64,000 nucleotides of DNA from contig NC_092310.1 in assembly GCF_036785885.1 (NCBI RefSeq), positions 806,001 through 870,000 on the forward strand. The letters run 5' to 3'. This DNA comes from Coffea arabica (Eukaryota; Streptophyta; Magnoliopsida; Gentianales; Rubiaceae). Below, piece after piece: positions 62,488-64,000 of this stretch. Positions within the stretch are counted from its first letter, which is position 1, and every line of letters starts with the position of its first letter. The notes under the pieces are model-generated. The model saw nothing but the letters and a program-made list of their open reading frames with translations. It made no database searches and had not been told where the DNA came from. The position numbers and the translations under genes were made by a program.

Positions 62488-63701
62488 CACAGACATTGTA
62501 ACCTACAAACTTATAGTTACCTATCATAACAAGTTTTGCAATATTACAAAAGGCTCGTTTAAAAATGCTAATTTATCCATAAACCGAACATTACTTTATC
62601 TTCTGAATTCCTTTCTTCTCTAGCTCCACTCCTCTTTTCCTCTGGTGTCTTTATCTTGTTGGTCTTTCTCCTCTTTTCCCCCTTAACCATCCTAACATCT
62701 TTACAATTAATTTTCTACTAAGTTGTAACATATTTTGGTAAGACATAGGAGCAGCTAGAGGACTTGCTTTCTTGCACACAACTGAAAAGCAAGTCATCTA
62801 CCAGGATTTTAAAGCCTCTAATATCTTGCTGGATTCGGTAATTATCTGTGACGATTGGAAAATTAGCTCATATTTTCTTAAAATTCCCTCTTATTTTGAT
62901 TAAATTACTTTATAATATCTTTCCTACTCATTTACTCCCTCAATAGTTGTAATAAAGAATAGAATTAAGAATTTTGCCCTTAGTCTTATAGTTAGGGTAA
63001 AATAGGGTTTTTGTGTATTTTGATAGTGTGATTAATTGTGGAGGTGTGTGTACTAAATTTGGTGGTTAAGAGTGAGTTTTAGATAAGAGGAAGTGTGTGA
63101 TTAGAAGTGCTAATAATAAGTTAGTGAACCATAAGTAAAAACACAAGTACGCGCGAGTTAAGGAAAATTGGCATGAACCGCCGTGCACCGTTTGCTATCG
63201 ATTGAATACACCACTTGAATATTACTTTATTACCTTAATCTCCTTGCTTTTATTTCAGCTAATCACCCCCAAAATATCCTCTAAAGTGGCCGAAAATATT
63301 GACCAAAAGAAAGGGGAAAAAAGGAAAAAAAAAAAAAGAGTTAATCTTGTTGTGACAAGTGGCGGTAATCCAAGAGGTATTTGACTAAGCTATTTTTCTA
63401 CCTTCTTATCTTTCATTTGAGCTAAATTTCCTTCATTCTTTCTTGCTTGGTGGCTGAAACTAGGAGAGGAAAAAGAGAGGAGAGAAACCTTCCATTTCGA
63501 CCTTGATTCTTCCTTGTTGAGTTGAAATCACACAAACCAAACCGATTAAACTTACCTCTTGATGCTTAGGAAGGTAAGAGTGGTGGAAATCTTGAGGGAA
63601 AGTGCTTGGTTCTTCACTTAGCAACAAGTATTAGAAAGTATAAGGCTAAAACTTCCTTTTCTCTTGCTTAATCTTGCTAAGTCTGGTATAAAGTGGTAAG
63701 T
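62488..63701. other. intergenic DNA, no gene recognised
   Basis: AT-rich, with simple A-rich runs (63316-63339). An open frame at 63202-63384 has a Lys-rich low-complexity end and no domain. No transposon end was identified. Confidence 0.5.
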
Positions 63702-63872
63702 GATTTTTTTAGAATCTTAGGAGCGCTAAATGATATTAAGATAAACCTCATGGGCGGTTTCTAATATTATCCCTTACTCTTTTATTCACATAAATGCATT
63801 TAATTTTGTGATTAATCTACCTATATTACCGTAGTTTTTTATTAACATTTAGTAATAGAGTCATGTTTAGAC
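63702..63872. repeat. second copy of the 171-bp duplication
   Basis: Includes AATATTATCCC followed by TTACTCTTT, that is, a MULE-MITE right end with the same neighbour sequence as 62389-62397. No left end accompanies it. Confidence 0.85.
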
Positions 63873-64000
63873 GACTTGCTCTTTTGGTTTGATGCCAAAC
63901 CAACACTCCTCTCAGATTGGGGTGAGGGCCCCCAAAACTCTCTTGAACTGGTGCACGTGGCACTTTGGCTAGTGCCCTTAGCACACTTAAACTCACTTAA

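Overview
This is plant nuclear DNA, almost certainly from a coffee relative (Coffea or another Rubiaceae). It is AT-rich and full of retrotransposons and small DNA transposons. Its genes have GT-AG introns, and the first gene is a caffeine-synthase-type xanthine N-methyltransferase that matches Coffea enzymes nearly residue for residue. The species cannot be named from the sequence.

Layout. (1) 1-2.6 kb: a complete four-exon SABATH N-methyltransferase, 384 codons, with a TATA-like box and a poly(A) signal. (2) 2.6-9.7 kb: hairpins and microsatellites, then two small broken genes: a secreted proline-rich protein with a stop in its signal peptide, and a RING-H2 protein with an internal stop. 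(3) 10.7-27.85 kb: a pentatricopeptide-repeat (PPR) gene on the minus strand, split by about 15.4 kb. The insert is a hAT-like element that itself carries a 13.1-kb Athila-type Ty3/gypsy retrotransposon (matching LTRs, tRNA-Asp-type primer site, decayed gag-pol, a 3' extra ORF) and a 1-kb MITE. (4) 28-37.7 kb: a hAT-type MITE, a second internally deleted relative of the Athila element, and a 5'-truncated LINE. (5) 38.2-39.8 kb: an O-fucosyltransferase-family gene with one frameshift and one nonsense codon. (6) 40-50 kb: no convincing gene; a 150-bp tandem duplication, a fold-back element with internal tandem units, paired MITEs and a 31-nt poly-G run. (7) 50.3-55.9 kb: a seven-exon chloroplast Rieske oxygenase gene (PTC52/ACD1-like), complete except that one splice donor is not GT. 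(8) 56-64 kb: MULE-type MITEs, a 3.9-kb hAT element keeping only the C-terminal end of its transposase, and a local duplication.

Only two host genes look potentially functional: the N-methyltransferase (purine alkaloid methylation in the cytosol) and the Rieske oxygenase (chloroplast). The other four are broken. The transposon ends are unusually clear: several elements have exact 8- or 9-bp target-site duplications. I found no evidence of a multi-gene novel system. The points most worth checking are the substrate specificity and intron-1 donor of the methyltransferase, the non-GT donor in the oxygenase, the poly-G tracts, the fold-back element, and the coherent MULE-MITE family.
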